From assembly GCF_040744945.1 (NCBI RefSeq), contig NZ_CP160453.1, positions 4,650,001 to 4,714,000 of the forward strand: DNA of 64,000 bases. Reading direction: 5' to 3'. The position numbers and the translations under genes were made by a program. Shown here one piece after another: positions 17,141 to 25,271 of this stretch; position 1 is the stretch's first letter; each line of letters begins with the position of its first letter. This stretch comes from Saccharothrix sp. HUAS TT1 (GTDB lineage: Bacteria; Actinomycetota; Actinomycetes; Mycobacteriales; Pseudonocardiaceae). The notes under the pieces were generated by a model that saw only the letters and a program-made list of their open reading frames with translations, was not told where the DNA came from and ran no database searches.

Positions 17141-17154
17141 AGTAATTCGTTACT
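17141..17154. promoter_or_regulatory. Inverted repeat AGTAATTCGTTACT
   Basis: A second perfect inverted repeat (5-bp arms around TTCG) in the 276-base divergent region between the OTU-like gene and the lipoprotein gene. It may be a second operator or a small tetraloop hairpin. Confidence 0.35.
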
Positions 17155-17271
17155 GCTCCGATGGTGCTAATTCCGCCGGGTGGCGCGCGTCGTGCGATCG
17201 GCGCGCCTTGCGATCGGCTGACGGCGCGGCCCGCGGCGTTCCGGCCACTGCCCGGCGGGTAGCCGTCCGAC

Positions 17272-17814
17272 GTGGACGGTCTGCGAACGACGGCGCTCCT
17301 CGGTGCGGTCCTGCTGGCGGTGACGGCCTGCGGGGAGCCTCAGCGGGTGTTGGAGAGCGGCACGATGGGGGCCAACGGCCGGATCGGCGACGTGGTGCTG
17401 CGCAACGCCGTGGTGCAGGCGCCCCCGGACGGCCCGTGGCGGCCCGGTGACGACGCCTCGGTGACGTTGACGCTGCTCACCGAGTCCGACCGGTCGGACT
17501 CACTGGTCGGGGTGCGCGCCGGGAGCGCGGCCCGCGTCGAGCTGGTGGCCGACCGGGACTGCGACGGCCGCGGCGAGCGGGTGGACCGGCTCCGCCTGCC
17601 CGCCGGGGGCGCGGTCGCCGGACCGGGCGGTGTCGGCACGGCCTACCGCCTGCGGATCGTCGACTTCACCCGGGAAGTGCTCGCGGGCACGACCGTCCCG
17701 CTCACGTTCACCTTCGCCGACGCCGGTGAGACGACGCTGGACGTGCCGGTGGAGACCACCGGTGACGGCGACGCGCCGCCGCCCGACCCGTGCCCGGCGC
17801 GGAGCCGGCGGTGA
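17272..17814 (+). CDS. Lipoprotein, small beta-sandwich (PCu(A)C-like fold possible)
   Basis: 180 residues from GTG. The N-terminus is a lipoprotein signal (GAVLLAVTAC, Cys20 as lipidation site), so the protein is anchored to the outer face of the membrane. The body (25-160) alternates short beta strands (VVLRNAVVQAP, DASVTLTLLT, VPLTFTFADAGETTLDVPVE) and looks like the small copper-chaperone PCu(A)C/DUF461-like fold seen in actinobacterial lipoproteins. The His/Met copper ligands of that family are absent, so it may be a structural relative without metal binding. The C-terminal 20 residues are Asp/Pro-rich. It is single-gene and faces the LPMO gene. Confidence 0.75.
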   Translation: MDGLRTTALLGAVLLAVTACGEPQRVLESGTMGANGRIGDVVLRNAVVQAPPDGPWRPGDDASVTLTLLTESDRSDSLVGVRAGSAARVELVADRDCDGRGERVDRLRLPAGGAVAGPGGVGTAYRLRIVDFTREVLAGTTVPLTFTFADAGETTLDVPVETTGDGDAPPPDPCPARSRR

Positions 17815-17899
17815 CCCGCTCGGCAGTGTCCGATGAGGACGGTCCGAGTCGGTGCGGGCTCCGGTCCGCCGGTCGCCGCCAGGGTGGGTGAAAGGCGAA

Positions 17900-17934
17900 A
17901 CCGGCCCGGCGCCGAGGAACGGCGCCGAGCCGGT
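17900..17934. terminator. Bidirectional terminator between lipoprotein and LPMO genes
   Basis: A 15-bp stem with one mismatch (17900-17914 with 17920-17934) and a 5-base loop sits between two convergent genes. Confidence 0.75.
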
Positions 17935-17956
17935 TGCTCCCGAACTCCGGCCGGTG

Positions 17957-18619
17957 TTACCCGAAGTTCACGTCACTGCACCACATGTACGCCTGGTCCA
18001 GGTGGGACGCCTGCCAGATCGTGAACACGACGTGGTGGCCCCGGTAGGAACCGTTGGTGGAGATGTTGAACCTGATGTCCTTCGCCGGGGCGAACCGGCC
18101 GGTCTGCGTGATGAAGTCGAGGTTGCCCCAGCCGAGGGTCTGGGTGGCCGGGTTGAACCCGTTCTTGCTGATGTACACCCGGAAGTAGTCCGCACCGTGG
18201 CTGGCCTGGTCGTACAGGTGCATGGTGAAGTTGCTGCCGACGCTGGTGGTCTTCCACTGGCCGGGGGTGTTCAGCGAGTTGTTGCGGGACAGCGCGTTGC
18301 TGCACAGCTGCCCGTTGGGGGTCGCACCCTGGAAGTTGCCGCCGAGCCCGTCGCGCAGCGCGCTCATCCAGTTCCACATGGTGTCGGCGTTGGACCGGAA
18401 GGCCTGGTAGCACATCGGGTCCTGCTGCTGCATGGCAGGATTCGTGTGGTTGCTGCCCCAGGTCTGCCAGCACTGGTAGGCGCGGGTCGCGGGACCGACG
18501 ATGGTGCCGTGCGCCGAGGCCGTCGGGGTCCAGACGAACGTGCAGGCCACCATGGCGAGGACAACTGCGATGATGCCCCGCCGTCTGGTAACGGACCCGG
18601 AGGAATTGCGCATACGCAT
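17957..18619 (-). CDS. Secreted AA10 lytic polysaccharide monooxygenase
   Basis: 220 residues from the ATG at 18619, chosen because GGAGG lies nine bases upstream. The signal peptide has an RRR stretch and ends TASA before H37, so the mature enzyme begins with the histidine that forms half of the copper histidine brace. H141 (in YDQASHGADYFRVYI) is the other half, and F218 in the C-terminal DVNF motif is the expected axial residue. Cysteine pairs are present. AA10 enzymes oxidatively cleave chitin or cellulose. A CebR-type operator upstream and neighbouring esterase and glycosidase genes under similar sites argue for plant-polysaccharide degradation. There is no appended binding domain. Confidence 0.93.
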   Translation of the reverse strand: MRMRNSSGSVTRRRGIIAVVLAMVACTFVWTPTASAHGTIVGPATRAYQCWQTWGSNHTNPAMQQQDPMCYQAFRSNADTMWNWMSALRDGLGGNFQGATPNGQLCSNALSRNNSLNTPGQWKTTSVGSNFTMHLYDQASHGADYFRVYISKNGFNPATQTLGWGNLDFITQTGRFAPAKDIRFNISTNGSYRGHHVVFTIWQASHLDQAYMWCSDVNFG

Positions 18620-18663
18620 GGACGAGCCTCCATCTCCGAATGGCTGAAAGGTGGTGATCAAAA

Positions 18664-18677
18664 TGGGAGCGCTCCCA
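18664..18677. promoter_or_regulatory. CebR-type operator (perfect palindrome)
   Basis: TGGGAGCGCTCCCA is the exact 14-bp consensus bound by the cellobiose-responsive LacI-family repressor CebR in streptomycetes and relatives. It lies 44 bases upstream of the LPMO start, where a bound repressor would block the promoter. Confidence 0.9.
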
Positions 18678-18928
18678 GAGCGTCATCAGCGTATACGTCA
18701 CACTCCGAAACTTCAACGAAACTTTGAGTAGCGGTCAGCCCGTCCTGATCAGCGCAATCGCCATTACCTCGGATGTTCGCCGCATTCGAAGCCGTTCTGC
18801 GGAATCACTGCGCCTGAGCGGCCCAGTCAAGACGTGTCAAAGGCTCCGGTCGAGTGAATGGCTGTCCGATTGCGGACAGGCTGGTTGACGATCTCGGCTC
18901 GCGGGCCGGAGGGTTCCAGCCAGCTCGC

Positions 18929-18942
18929 TGGGAGCGCTCCCG
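18929..18942. promoter_or_regulatory. CebR-type operator (one mismatch)
   Basis: TGGGAGCGCTCCCG differs from the CebR consensus only at the last base. It lies 39 bases before the ATG of the rightward SGNH/CE3 esterase gene, so both arms of the 362-base divergent region (18620-18981) carry one operator each. Confidence 0.82.
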
Positions 18943-18981
18943 GACGCCGCCGGGCTCGTCCGCGCACTCGAAGGGAACGAG

Positions 18982-20064
18982 ATGTCCAGAAAACCCGTCG
19001 CGCACGTCCTCGTGGCGGCGCTCATCGCGGCGCTGGGGTTCGCGGTGGTCCAGCCGGCGCTGTCGTCGGCCGCGCAACCGGTGGCCGCCGCCCCGGTCCG
19101 GGTCATGCCGCTCGGCGACTCGATCACCGCGGGACCCGGTTGTTGGCGCGCCTACCTGTGGGACCGGCTGCAGAAGGCCGGGTACACGAACGTCGACTTC
19201 GTGGGCACCCAGCCCGGCGGCGGGTGTCCGGTGCCGTTCGACGGCGACCACGAGGGCCACGGCGGTTACGCGGCCACCGGCATCGCTGACCAGGACCAGC
19301 TCCCCCCGTGGTTGGCCGCCGCCCGGCCGGACGTCGTGCTCATGCACCTGGGCACCAACGACATGTGGGGCAACTTCCGGCCCGTCGACTCCGTCATCGC
19401 GGCGTACTTCAAGCTCGTGGACCAGATGCGGGCCGCCAACCCGAACACGGAGGTCCTGGTCGCGAAGATCATCCCGATGGCCTGCCCGGAGTGCACGCAC
19501 GTGGTGGCGCTCAACAACGCCATCCCGGCCTGGGCCGCCTCCAAGACGACCGCGCGGTCACCGATCACCGTGGTCGACCAGTGGACCGGCTTCGATACCG
19601 CCACCGACACCGGCGACGGCGTGCACCCCAACGACGCCGGCTTCCGCAAGATGGCCGACCGCTGGTACCCCGCCCTCACCGCCGCCCTCGGCGGCGCTCC
19701 GGTGACCACGACGACGACCACGACGACCACGACGACAACGACGACAACGACCACCGCCCCGCCCGTGGGCTCCTGCACCGCGACCTACCGGGTGACCAGC
19801 CAGTGGACCGGCGGCTACCAGGCCGAGGTGAGCGTCCGCAACAACACCCCGGCCACGACGTCGACCTGGACGGCCACGCTCACCTTCGGCAACGGCCAGC
19901 GGCTCAGCCAGGCGTGGAACGCCACCGCCGCCCAGAGCGGCTCGACCGTGACCGCGCGGAACCTGGGCTGGAACGGCGCCCTGCCACCGGGCGGCTCGGT
20001 CGCCTTCGGCTTCCTCGCCACCGGCGCGGGCACGTCCGCGACGGTCACCTGCGCGAACAGCTGA
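18982..20064 (+). CDS. Secreted SGNH/CE3-type esterase with poly-Thr linker and CBM2
   Basis: 360 residues. After a signal peptide (1-37), an SGNH/GDSL hydrolase domain covers 38-236, with GDSIT (S47 nucleophile), GTNDM (block III) and DGVHPND (D212, H215). The architecture matches carbohydrate esterase family 3 acetylxylan esterases. A linker of 18 consecutive threonines (242-259), probably O-glycosylated, joins it to a C-terminal family 2 cellulose-binding module (264-360; conserved Trp residues and two terminal-region cysteines as in CBM2). It would deacetylate hemicellulose while held on cellulose. The start has AAGGGAACG upstream, and a CebR-type site precedes it. Confidence 0.92.
   Translation: MSRKPVAHVLVAALIAALGFAVVQPALSSAAQPVAAAPVRVMPLGDSITAGPGCWRAYLWDRLQKAGYTNVDFVGTQPGGGCPVPFDGDHEGHGGYAATGIADQDQLPPWLAAARPDVVLMHLGTNDMWGNFRPVDSVIAAYFKLVDQMRAANPNTEVLVAKIIPMACPECTHVVALNNAIPAWAASKTTARSPITVVDQWTGFDTATDTGDGVHPNDAGFRKMADRWYPALTAALGGAPVTTTTTTTTTTTTTTTTTAPPVGSCTATYRVTSQWTGGYQAEVSVRNNTPATTSTWTATLTFGNGQRLSQAWNATAAQSGSTVTARNLGWNGALPPGGSVAFGFLATGAGTSATVTCANS
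19705..19758 (+). repeat. ACN trinucleotide tract encoding 18 threonines
   Basis: Eighteen consecutive ACN codons (ACG, ACC, ACA mixed) encode the linker between catalytic and binding domains. Such tracts are prone to slippage, so linker length may differ among strains. Confidence 0.9.
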
Positions 20065-20150
20065 CCACCCGAAGCGGGGCCCGGCGCCGTCCGGGTCCCG
20101 CGCGCCGGGCGCCGGTACGGTGCGGTGACCGACCGGGGGAGGGGTGCCGG

Positions 20151-20642
20151 ATGAGCGCCAAGGCCAGCGACTCGGTTCCGAACGCCGACGCGTCCCGGGA
20201 CGAGATCGTCGCCTGGAACGCGGCGGTCCTGGAGGAGTACCGGGCAGGCGCGGGACGCGTCGGCGGTGCGATGGACGGCATGGACCTCCTGCTGCTGACC
20301 ACGACCGGCGCCCGGTCGGGCCTGCCGAGGACGATCCTCATCACCTACTTCCGCGACGGCGACCGCTACCTGCTGGTGGCGAGCAACTACGGCAGGCCGC
20401 GCCACCCCGACTGGTACCACAACCTGCTGTCCACCCCCGAGGTCGCGGTGGAGGTCGGCGGTGAGCGGATCACCGCCCGCGCGACGGTTCTCGACGCCGC
20501 CGAGCGCGACCGCGCGTTCGCCGGGGTGGTCGCCCGGTACCCGTTCTACGCCGACTACCAGGCCGGTGTGGCCCGCACGATCCCGGTGGTCGCGCTGACG
20601 CCCATCGCGACCACGCCCATCACGTCCGCCGAGCAGGCGTGA
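20151..20642 (+). CDS. F420/FMN-type nitroreductase-family protein (Ddn-like)
   Basis: 163 residues from ATG, with GGGGAGGGG upstream. The sequence fits the deazaflavin-dependent (Ddn/FDOR-A) family: a polar N-terminal helix (VPNADASRDEIVAWNAAVLEEYRAG), the core LLLLTTTGARSGLPRTILITYFRDGDRYLLVASNYG, and the signature HPDWYHNLLSTPEVAVEVGGE. These small split-barrel enzymes use coenzyme F420H2 to reduce quinones, nitro compounds or other electrophiles, often at the membrane. It is a lone gene inserted between two polysaccharide-degradation genes without a CebR site of its own. The substrate is unknown. Confidence 0.88.
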   Translation: MSAKASDSVPNADASRDEIVAWNAAVLEEYRAGAGRVGGAMDGMDLLLLTTTGARSGLPRTILITYFRDGDRYLLVASNYGRPRHPDWYHNLLSTPEVAVEVGGERITARATVLDAAERDRAFAGVVARYPFYADYQAGVARTIPVVALTPIATTPITSAEQA

Positions 20643-20700
20643 CCGCTTAGCTCACCCGCCCATGGTCTGGTCCTTTGTCGGTGGTTGAGCGATCCAGTTG

Positions 20701-20714
20701 CGAGAGCGCTCCCA
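20701..20714. promoter_or_regulatory. CebR-like operator (two mismatches)
   Basis: CGAGAGCGCTCCCA matches the CebR palindrome at 12 of 14 positions and lies about 105 bases before the GH2 start. Half-site degeneracy suggests weaker repression than at the LPMO/esterase pair. Confidence 0.6.
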
Positions 20715-20805
20715 TCTGTGGAGCTTCTTGTTGTCTTTTGCGGATGTGTGTGGATAGATGGGCGACGTTGTGATGGGCCTCATAGTCGCGCCCGAGGAGA
20801 TCTCC

Positions 20806-23800
20806 ATGCCCCCTGCCGCCCGGCGGCTGTCCGCCCTGCTCCTGGCACTCCTGCTCACCCCCGTCCTGGCCCTGCCCGCCACCGCCGCCGCGCCGCCCGC
20901 GCACGGCCTCAAGGGCGAGTACTTCCGGATGTCCGCGCCCGGCGCCCGGGACTTCGCCGAACCGGGCGGGACCACCCTGGACCCCAACGTCGACTTCTCC
21001 GACCTGACCAGCACGTTCCAGCAGCTCACCGGCCGCACCGAGCACACCGCGGCCCGCTGGACGGGCAGCCTCACCGCGCCCGCCACCGGCGACTACACGT
21101 TCCACGCCATCGGCGACAACGGCTTCCGCCTGTTCCTCGACGGCGCGCCCGTCATCGACCACTGGGTCGGCGACTGGGACGTCGAGCAGCACAGCGCGCC
21201 GGTCCACCTGGTCGCGGGCGAGCGGCACGACTTCCGGATGGAGCTGTTCCAGGACGTCGGCGGCGCGAACCTGCGGCTGCGCTGGTCCACCCCGGCGCTG
21301 GCGAAGCAGCCGGTGCCGGAGTCGGCGTTCCTGCCGCCCGCCGACTTCCCGGTCTACCCGGTCGGCCTGACCGTGTCGCCGGACGGCCGGCGGTTGGACG
21401 CCGTCTTCGACGAGCGGGTGAACAACCTCGGAGACCTGCGGTCGCACCTCAAGGTCGAGGTCGACACGGTGCCGTTCCCGATCGAGTCCGCCACCGTCGA
21501 CCGGCGCGACCGCGCCAAGGTCGTCGTGCGGCTCGGCGCGACGATCCAGAAGCCGCAGCGCGTCCGCGTCACCTACGACGGCAGCGGCGGCCTGGTCGTC
21601 GGCGCCGAGACCGTGCCGCGGATCATCCGCACCGCGACCAACACCTCCACCCGGCGCCTGATGACCGAGTGGGGCGAGCGCGTCGACCGGAACCGCCCGC
21701 TGCCCGAGTACCCGCGACCCCAGCAGGAGCGCGACGACTGGCTGAACCTCAACGGCCAGTGGGAGTTCTCGGCCGCCACCGCCGGGCAGCAGCCCGAGTT
21801 CGGCCGCCGGCTGCCCGAGCGGATCACCGTGCCCTACCCGGTCGAGTCCCAGCTGTCCGGGTTGGAGCGGCACGAGGACCACATGTTCTACCGCCGGCAG
21901 TTCGAGGTGCCGCGCGACTGGCGCGTCGGCCGCGGCCAGCGGCTCAAGCTGAACTTCGGCGCGGTCGACCACCACGCCAGGGTGTGGGTGGACGGCACGC
22001 TCGTCGCCGAGCACACCGGCGGCTACACCGCGTTCACCGCCGACATCACCGACGCCCTGCGCGGCGGCGGCCGGCACGAGCTGATCGTGGCCGTCACCGA
22101 CACCACCGGTGACGACCAGCCGATCGGCAAGCAGTCGCGCAACCCCGGCGGCATCGTCTACACGCCGTCCTCCGGCATCTGGCAGACCGTGTGGCTGGAG
22201 CCCGTGCCGGACCGGTCGATCGACGACGTGAAGACCACACCGGACATCACCAGCGGCACGCTCGCCGTGCGCGTGTCGTCCTCGACGGCGTCGCCGGGCG
22301 CCGAGGTCACCGCCACCGCCCGCGACGAGCGGGGCCGGAAGGTCGGCACGGTCACCGGCAAGCCCAACACCGACCTGACCCTGCCGGTGCCGGACCCGCA
22401 CCTGTGGAGCCCTGACGACCCGTACCTGTACGACCTGGACGTGTCCCTGCGGGACGGTCGCAGCGAGGACGAGGTCGAGAGCTACTTCGGCATGCGCTCC
22501 ATCGGCGTGCGGAACGTCGCCGGCTTCCCGAAGCTCGTCCTCAACGGCGAACCGGTGTTCTCGCTGGCCATGCTGGACCAGGGCTTCTGGCCGGACGGCC
22601 TGAACACCGCGCCCAGCGACGAGGCGCTGGCGTGGGACATCAAGGCGCAGAAGGACCTCGGGTTCAACGCGCTGCGCAAGCACATCAAGGTCGAGCCCGC
22701 CCGCTGGTACTACCACGCCGACAGGCTCGGCGTGCTGGTGTGGCAGGACTTCGTCAACGTCAACGTCACGAACGAGACCGGGCAGCAGGCGTTCCTCACC
22801 GAGGGCAGGCGTGCCCTGGAGCAGCTGCACGACTCGCCCGCCGTCATCGGCTGGGTCGTGTTCAACGAGGGCTGGGGCGAGTGGGACCGGGAGGAGACCG
22901 GCCGGATCACCGAGTCGGTCAAGGCCGCCGACCCGTCGCGGGTCGTCAACGCGCACAGCGGCGTCAACTGCTGCGCGTCGAAGGGCGACTCCGGCAAGGG
23001 CGACGTGATCGACCACCACGACTACAACAACACCGACCCGGCGTGGCCGGACGCCACCCGCGTCGCGATGGACGGCGAGCACGGCGGGTTCACCCTGCGC
23101 ACGCCCGGCCACCAGTGGCCCGGCGCGCCGGCCGTGATCTACAGCGGTGTGGCGGACAAGGCGGCGCTGACCGCCAAGTACGTGTCGAACACCGAGCAGT
23201 TCTACCTCGACGCGGCCGGCGCGGAGCTGTCCGGTTCGGTCTACACGCAGATCACCGACGTGGAGACCGAGCTGAACGGCCTGTGGACCTACGACCGGCG
23301 TGAGGTCAAGGTCGACCCCGGTCCGGTGCGCGAGGTCAACCGGCGGGTCGTCGCGGCCGGCGCCGCGGCGGCCGGGCGCACGTACGACGGCGAGGGCTCG
23401 TGGTCGCTGGACGGCAACGGCGACGACGCGGGCGGCGCGGCGGACCCGGTGTCGCTCACCGGTGACGCGGCGTGGACGACCGGTGTGCGCGGGCAGGCGC
23501 TCCGGTTCGACGGGGACGGCGACTACGCCCAGACCGCCGGACCGGTGCTCGACACCACCGGCTCGTACTCGGTGTCCGCCTGGGTGGCGATGGACTCGCT
23601 GCCCGGCAACTACGCCACCGCCGTCAGCCAGGACGGTCGGCGCGTGGAGAACCCGTTCTACCTCCAGTACGGGCAGGGCAGGTGGGCGTTCAGCGTCCCC
23701 GGCGGCAGGCGGGCCACGCTGGCCGCCACGCCGGAACCCGGCCGCTGGTACCACCTGGTCGGAGTGCGCGACGAGGCGGCGGGGGAGACGCGCCTGTACG

Positions 23801-23988
23801 TCGACGGCGTGCGGGCCGCCGCGATCCCGATCGGGCCGGACGAGGTGAGCACCGGGCCGCTGGCCATCGGGCGCGCCAAGTACGCCGGCGCGCGCGGCGA
23901 CTTCTGGCACGGCTCGGTCGACGAGGTCCGCGCCGTGGACCGCGCCCTGACCGACGCGGAGGTGGCGCAGCAGCACGCCGCCCGCTGA
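20806..23988 (+). CDS. Secreted GH2 glycoside hydrolase with PA14 and LamG domains
   Basis: 1060 residues from the ATG preceded by GAGGAG; an upstream in-frame ATG at 20758 lacks such a site and would mask the signal peptide (PAARRLSALLLALLLTP). Domains in order: PA14 (about 30-170, LKGEYFRMS, FLDGAPVIDHW); an SbsA-like segment (180-280); GH2 sugar-binding jelly roll (320-470, FYRRQFEVPRDW, DHHARVWVDG); Ig-like (480-570); TIM barrel (580-860) with acid/base Glu688 in FNEGWGEWD; and a LamG/concanavalin-like domain (885-1060). GH2 members include beta-galactosidases, mannosidases and exo-acting hemicellulases. The CebR-like site and neighbours favour a plant cell-wall oligosaccharide substrate. 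Confidence 0.9.
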   Translation: MPPAARRLSALLLALLLTPVLALPATAAAPPAHGLKGEYFRMSAPGARDFAEPGGTTLDPNVDFSDLTSTFQQLTGRTEHTAARWTGSLTAPATGDYTFHAIGDNGFRLFLDGAPVIDHWVGDWDVEQHSAPVHLVAGERHDFRMELFQDVGGANLRLRWSTPALAKQPVPESAFLPPADFPVYPVGLTVSPDGRRLDAVFDERVNNLGDLRSHLKVEVDTVPFPIESATVDRRDRAKVVVRLGATIQKPQRVRVTYDGSGGLVVGAETVPRIIRTATNTSTRRLMTEWGERVDRNRPLPEYPRPQQERDDWLNLNGQWEFSAATAGQQPEFGRRLPERITVPYPVESQLSGLERHEDHMFYRRQFEVPRDWRVGRGQRLKLNFGAVDHHARVWVDGTLVAEHTGGYTAFTADITDALRGGGRHELIVAVTDTTGDDQPIGKQSRNPGGIVYTPSSGIWQTVWLEPVPDRSIDDVKTTPDITSGTLAVRVSSSTASPGAEVTATARDERGRKVGTVTGKPNTDLTLPVPDPHLWSPDDPYLYDLDVSLRDGRSEDEVESYFGMRSIGVRNVAGFPKLVLNGEPVFSLAMLDQGFWPDGLNTAPSDEALAWDIKAQKDLGFNALRKHIKVEPARWYYHADRLGVLVWQDFVNVNVTNETGQQAFLTEGRRALEQLHDSPAVIGWVVFNEGWGEWDREETGRITESVKAADPSRVVNAHSGVNCCASKGDSGKGDVIDHHDYNNTDPAWPDATRVAMDGEHGGFTLRTPGHQWPGAPAVIYSGVADKAALTAKYVSNTEQFYLDAAGAELSGSVYTQITDVETELNGLWTYDRREVKVDPGPVREVNRRVVAAGAAAAGRTYDGEGSWSLDGNGDDAGGAADPVSLTGDAAWTTGVRGQALRFDGDGDYAQTAGPVLDTTGSYSVSAWVAMDSLPGNYATAVSQDGRRVENPFYLQYGQGRWAFSVPGGRRATLAATPEPGRWYHLVGVRDEAAGETRLYVDGVRAAAIPIGPDEVSTGPLAIGRAKYAGARGDFWHGSVDEVRAVDRALTDAEVAQQHAAR

Positions 23989-23998
23989 CCGGGCACGC

Positions 23999-24043
23999 GC
24001 GGCCCGCTTCGCCCTCGGAGGTCCCGAGGACGAGGCGGGCCGC
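23999..24043 (+). terminator. Long hairpin terminator after GH2 gene
   Basis: Twenty-base arms (23999-24018 with 24024-24043) pair with one mismatch and one G-U pair around a 5-base loop, starting 11 bases after the stop codon. Confidence 0.8.
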
Positions 24044-24064
24044 ACCCGTTCGGACCGGGGACCG

Positions 24065-24400
24065 TCAGCGCGCTTGCCTGCGCCGTTCCAGCAGCCAGTC
24101 CGCGAGCAGCAGCAACAGCAGCGGGCCGGGGCGTGAGCGCGCTCGTGGCCACCACGTTGACGATCCGGCTCAGGACGATCGACATGGTGAGCGCGAAGCT
24201 GCGCGACATCCACCGGCGGTGGTCGCCGAAGCGGCGCTGCCGGCCCAGCCGGAACCTGCCGGCGGTTCGAGGCGGGACAGGGCCGGGTCGAACGTCAGGT
24301 AGGGCGGCACGGAGAAGACCGGAACGCCGCGGCCACCAGCATCAGCGGCACGATCCAGGGTCGGCGCCACCAGGGTTGCGCGCGGCGGAGCCGGCGGGGA
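24065..24400 (-). pseudogene. Remnant of a DUF2306-type membrane protein
   Basis: On the minus strand short frame-shifted pieces can be joined: a hydrophobic helix near 24340-24370 (PWIVPLMLVAAA), the motif FGDHRRWMSRSFALTMSIVL near 24165-24230 that resembles the conserved HRRWMIRxFALT segment of DUF2306 membrane proteins, and a C-terminal LLLLLADWLLERRRQAR ending at a TGA at 24065-24067. No single frame covers them and there is no start. It is therefore read as a decayed gene. DUF2306 genes often sit divergent to a TetR regulator, and a TetR remnant lies just to the right. Confidence 0.5.
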
Positions 24401-24427
24401 GCGTGTCACTCGCGGACGGGATGGTGG

Positions 24428-24942
24428 ATGGCGACACGGGACAACGGCGGTCCGGACCTCCGGCGCAGCCTCGAACTGCTGTGGTCGGGGCGCGCCCCGG
24501 GTGCCGCGCGTCCCGCTCGACCACGCGCCGGTGGGCCCGAACCAGCTCGCCTGGCTCGACCGCCTGCTGCGGCCCCTGCCGGCGGCCGGGCTGGTGGGCG
24601 GCGAGGCGCGCGCGGCGGCCCTGCACCTGACCGCGGTCGTCCGCGGGGTGGCGCAGATCAGCATCGACATGGCTGCCGGGCGCCGGTCGGACGAGGGGGA
24701 GCCGCCGGGCGAGGCCGACCTGGCGCGGACCCCCGCCGGTTACCCCGACCCCGAGGAGTACCCGGCCCTGGCCGCCGTCCACGACGCCGAGGCTGGCTCG
24801 GCTCCCGAGCCCGCCGGTGCGCAGGCGCTGCCGCCCGCGCTCAGCTTCGGCGTGGACCGGTTCCTGGACGGCGTCGAGACCCGGGTGGCGACGAAGGCCC
24901 GCCGGACCGGTGACGGCCGACCGGGGGCGTCACGCCCCGCTG
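24428..24942 (+). pseudogene. Remnant of a TetR-family regulator lacking its DNA-binding domain
   Basis: An ATG-started frame gives MATRDNGGPDLRRSLELLW, the usual N-terminal lead of TetR regulators with a TetR_C-type ligand domain. Within about 25 codons the frame changes, and the second frame (from 24501) reads straight into the C-terminal ligand-binding domain (VPLDHAPVGPNQLAWLDRLL, then HLTAVVRGVAQISIDM, then LSFGVDRFLDGVETRV). The helix-turn-helix, normally 50 or more residues in between, is deleted, and the frame runs on past the expected stop. The product could not bind DNA. It pairs with the decayed DUF2306 gene. Confidence 0.6.
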
Positions 24943-25214
24943 TCGCCCCGCATCGACCGGCGGATCTCCTCGAGCTTGTCGAGACCCGCCTGCCGACGCG
25001 CCTCGAACCGGTCCTCGACCGCCTTCGCCTCCGGGACGGCTCCGGCCAGCTCACCGGCGCCGGCGCTGGTCGCGACCCGGCTCTCGATCCGGTCCCTGAC
25101 GTGCTCGAAGGTCGGCACGCCGTCGTCGGTGTAGTCGCCGGGCGGCGCCACCGGCGGGGCCGGCTCGTGCTCCACGACCTCGGCGTCGATCACCGGTTCC
25201 TGGTCACCGCTCAT
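24930..25214 (-). CDS. Small acidic hypothetical protein
   Basis: 94 residues from ATG, with a GGAG-type site upstream. The first 35 residues are acidic, Pro-rich and probably disordered (VIDAEVVEHEPAPPVAPPGD). The rest is a charged amphipathic helix (FEHVRDRIESRVA, VEDRFEARRQAGLDKLEEIRR) with coiled-coil potential. There is no membrane segment or motif that defines a function. It lies 57 bases downstream of the TROVE-like pair on the same strand and could be the third gene of that operon. Proteins of this look are common in actinomycetes and are usually unannotated. Confidence 0.65.
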   Translation of the reverse strand: MSGDQEPVIDAEVVEHEPAPPVAPPGDYTDDGVPTFEHVRDRIESRVATSAGAGELAGAVPEAKAVEDRFEARRQAGLDKLEEIRRSMRGDSGA

Positions 25215-25271
25215 CGCCCATCTCCGTTCGCCGTGCCGACCTCCGAGGCTACCCCGGCGGCCGGGAGCCGG

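Noticed and set aside
20647-24213. A 1188-codon open frame on the minus strand
   Set aside because: It is antisense to the GH2 gene, and its composition is that of an antisense shadow. Only its first codons touch the DUF2306-like remnant, which is in several frames.
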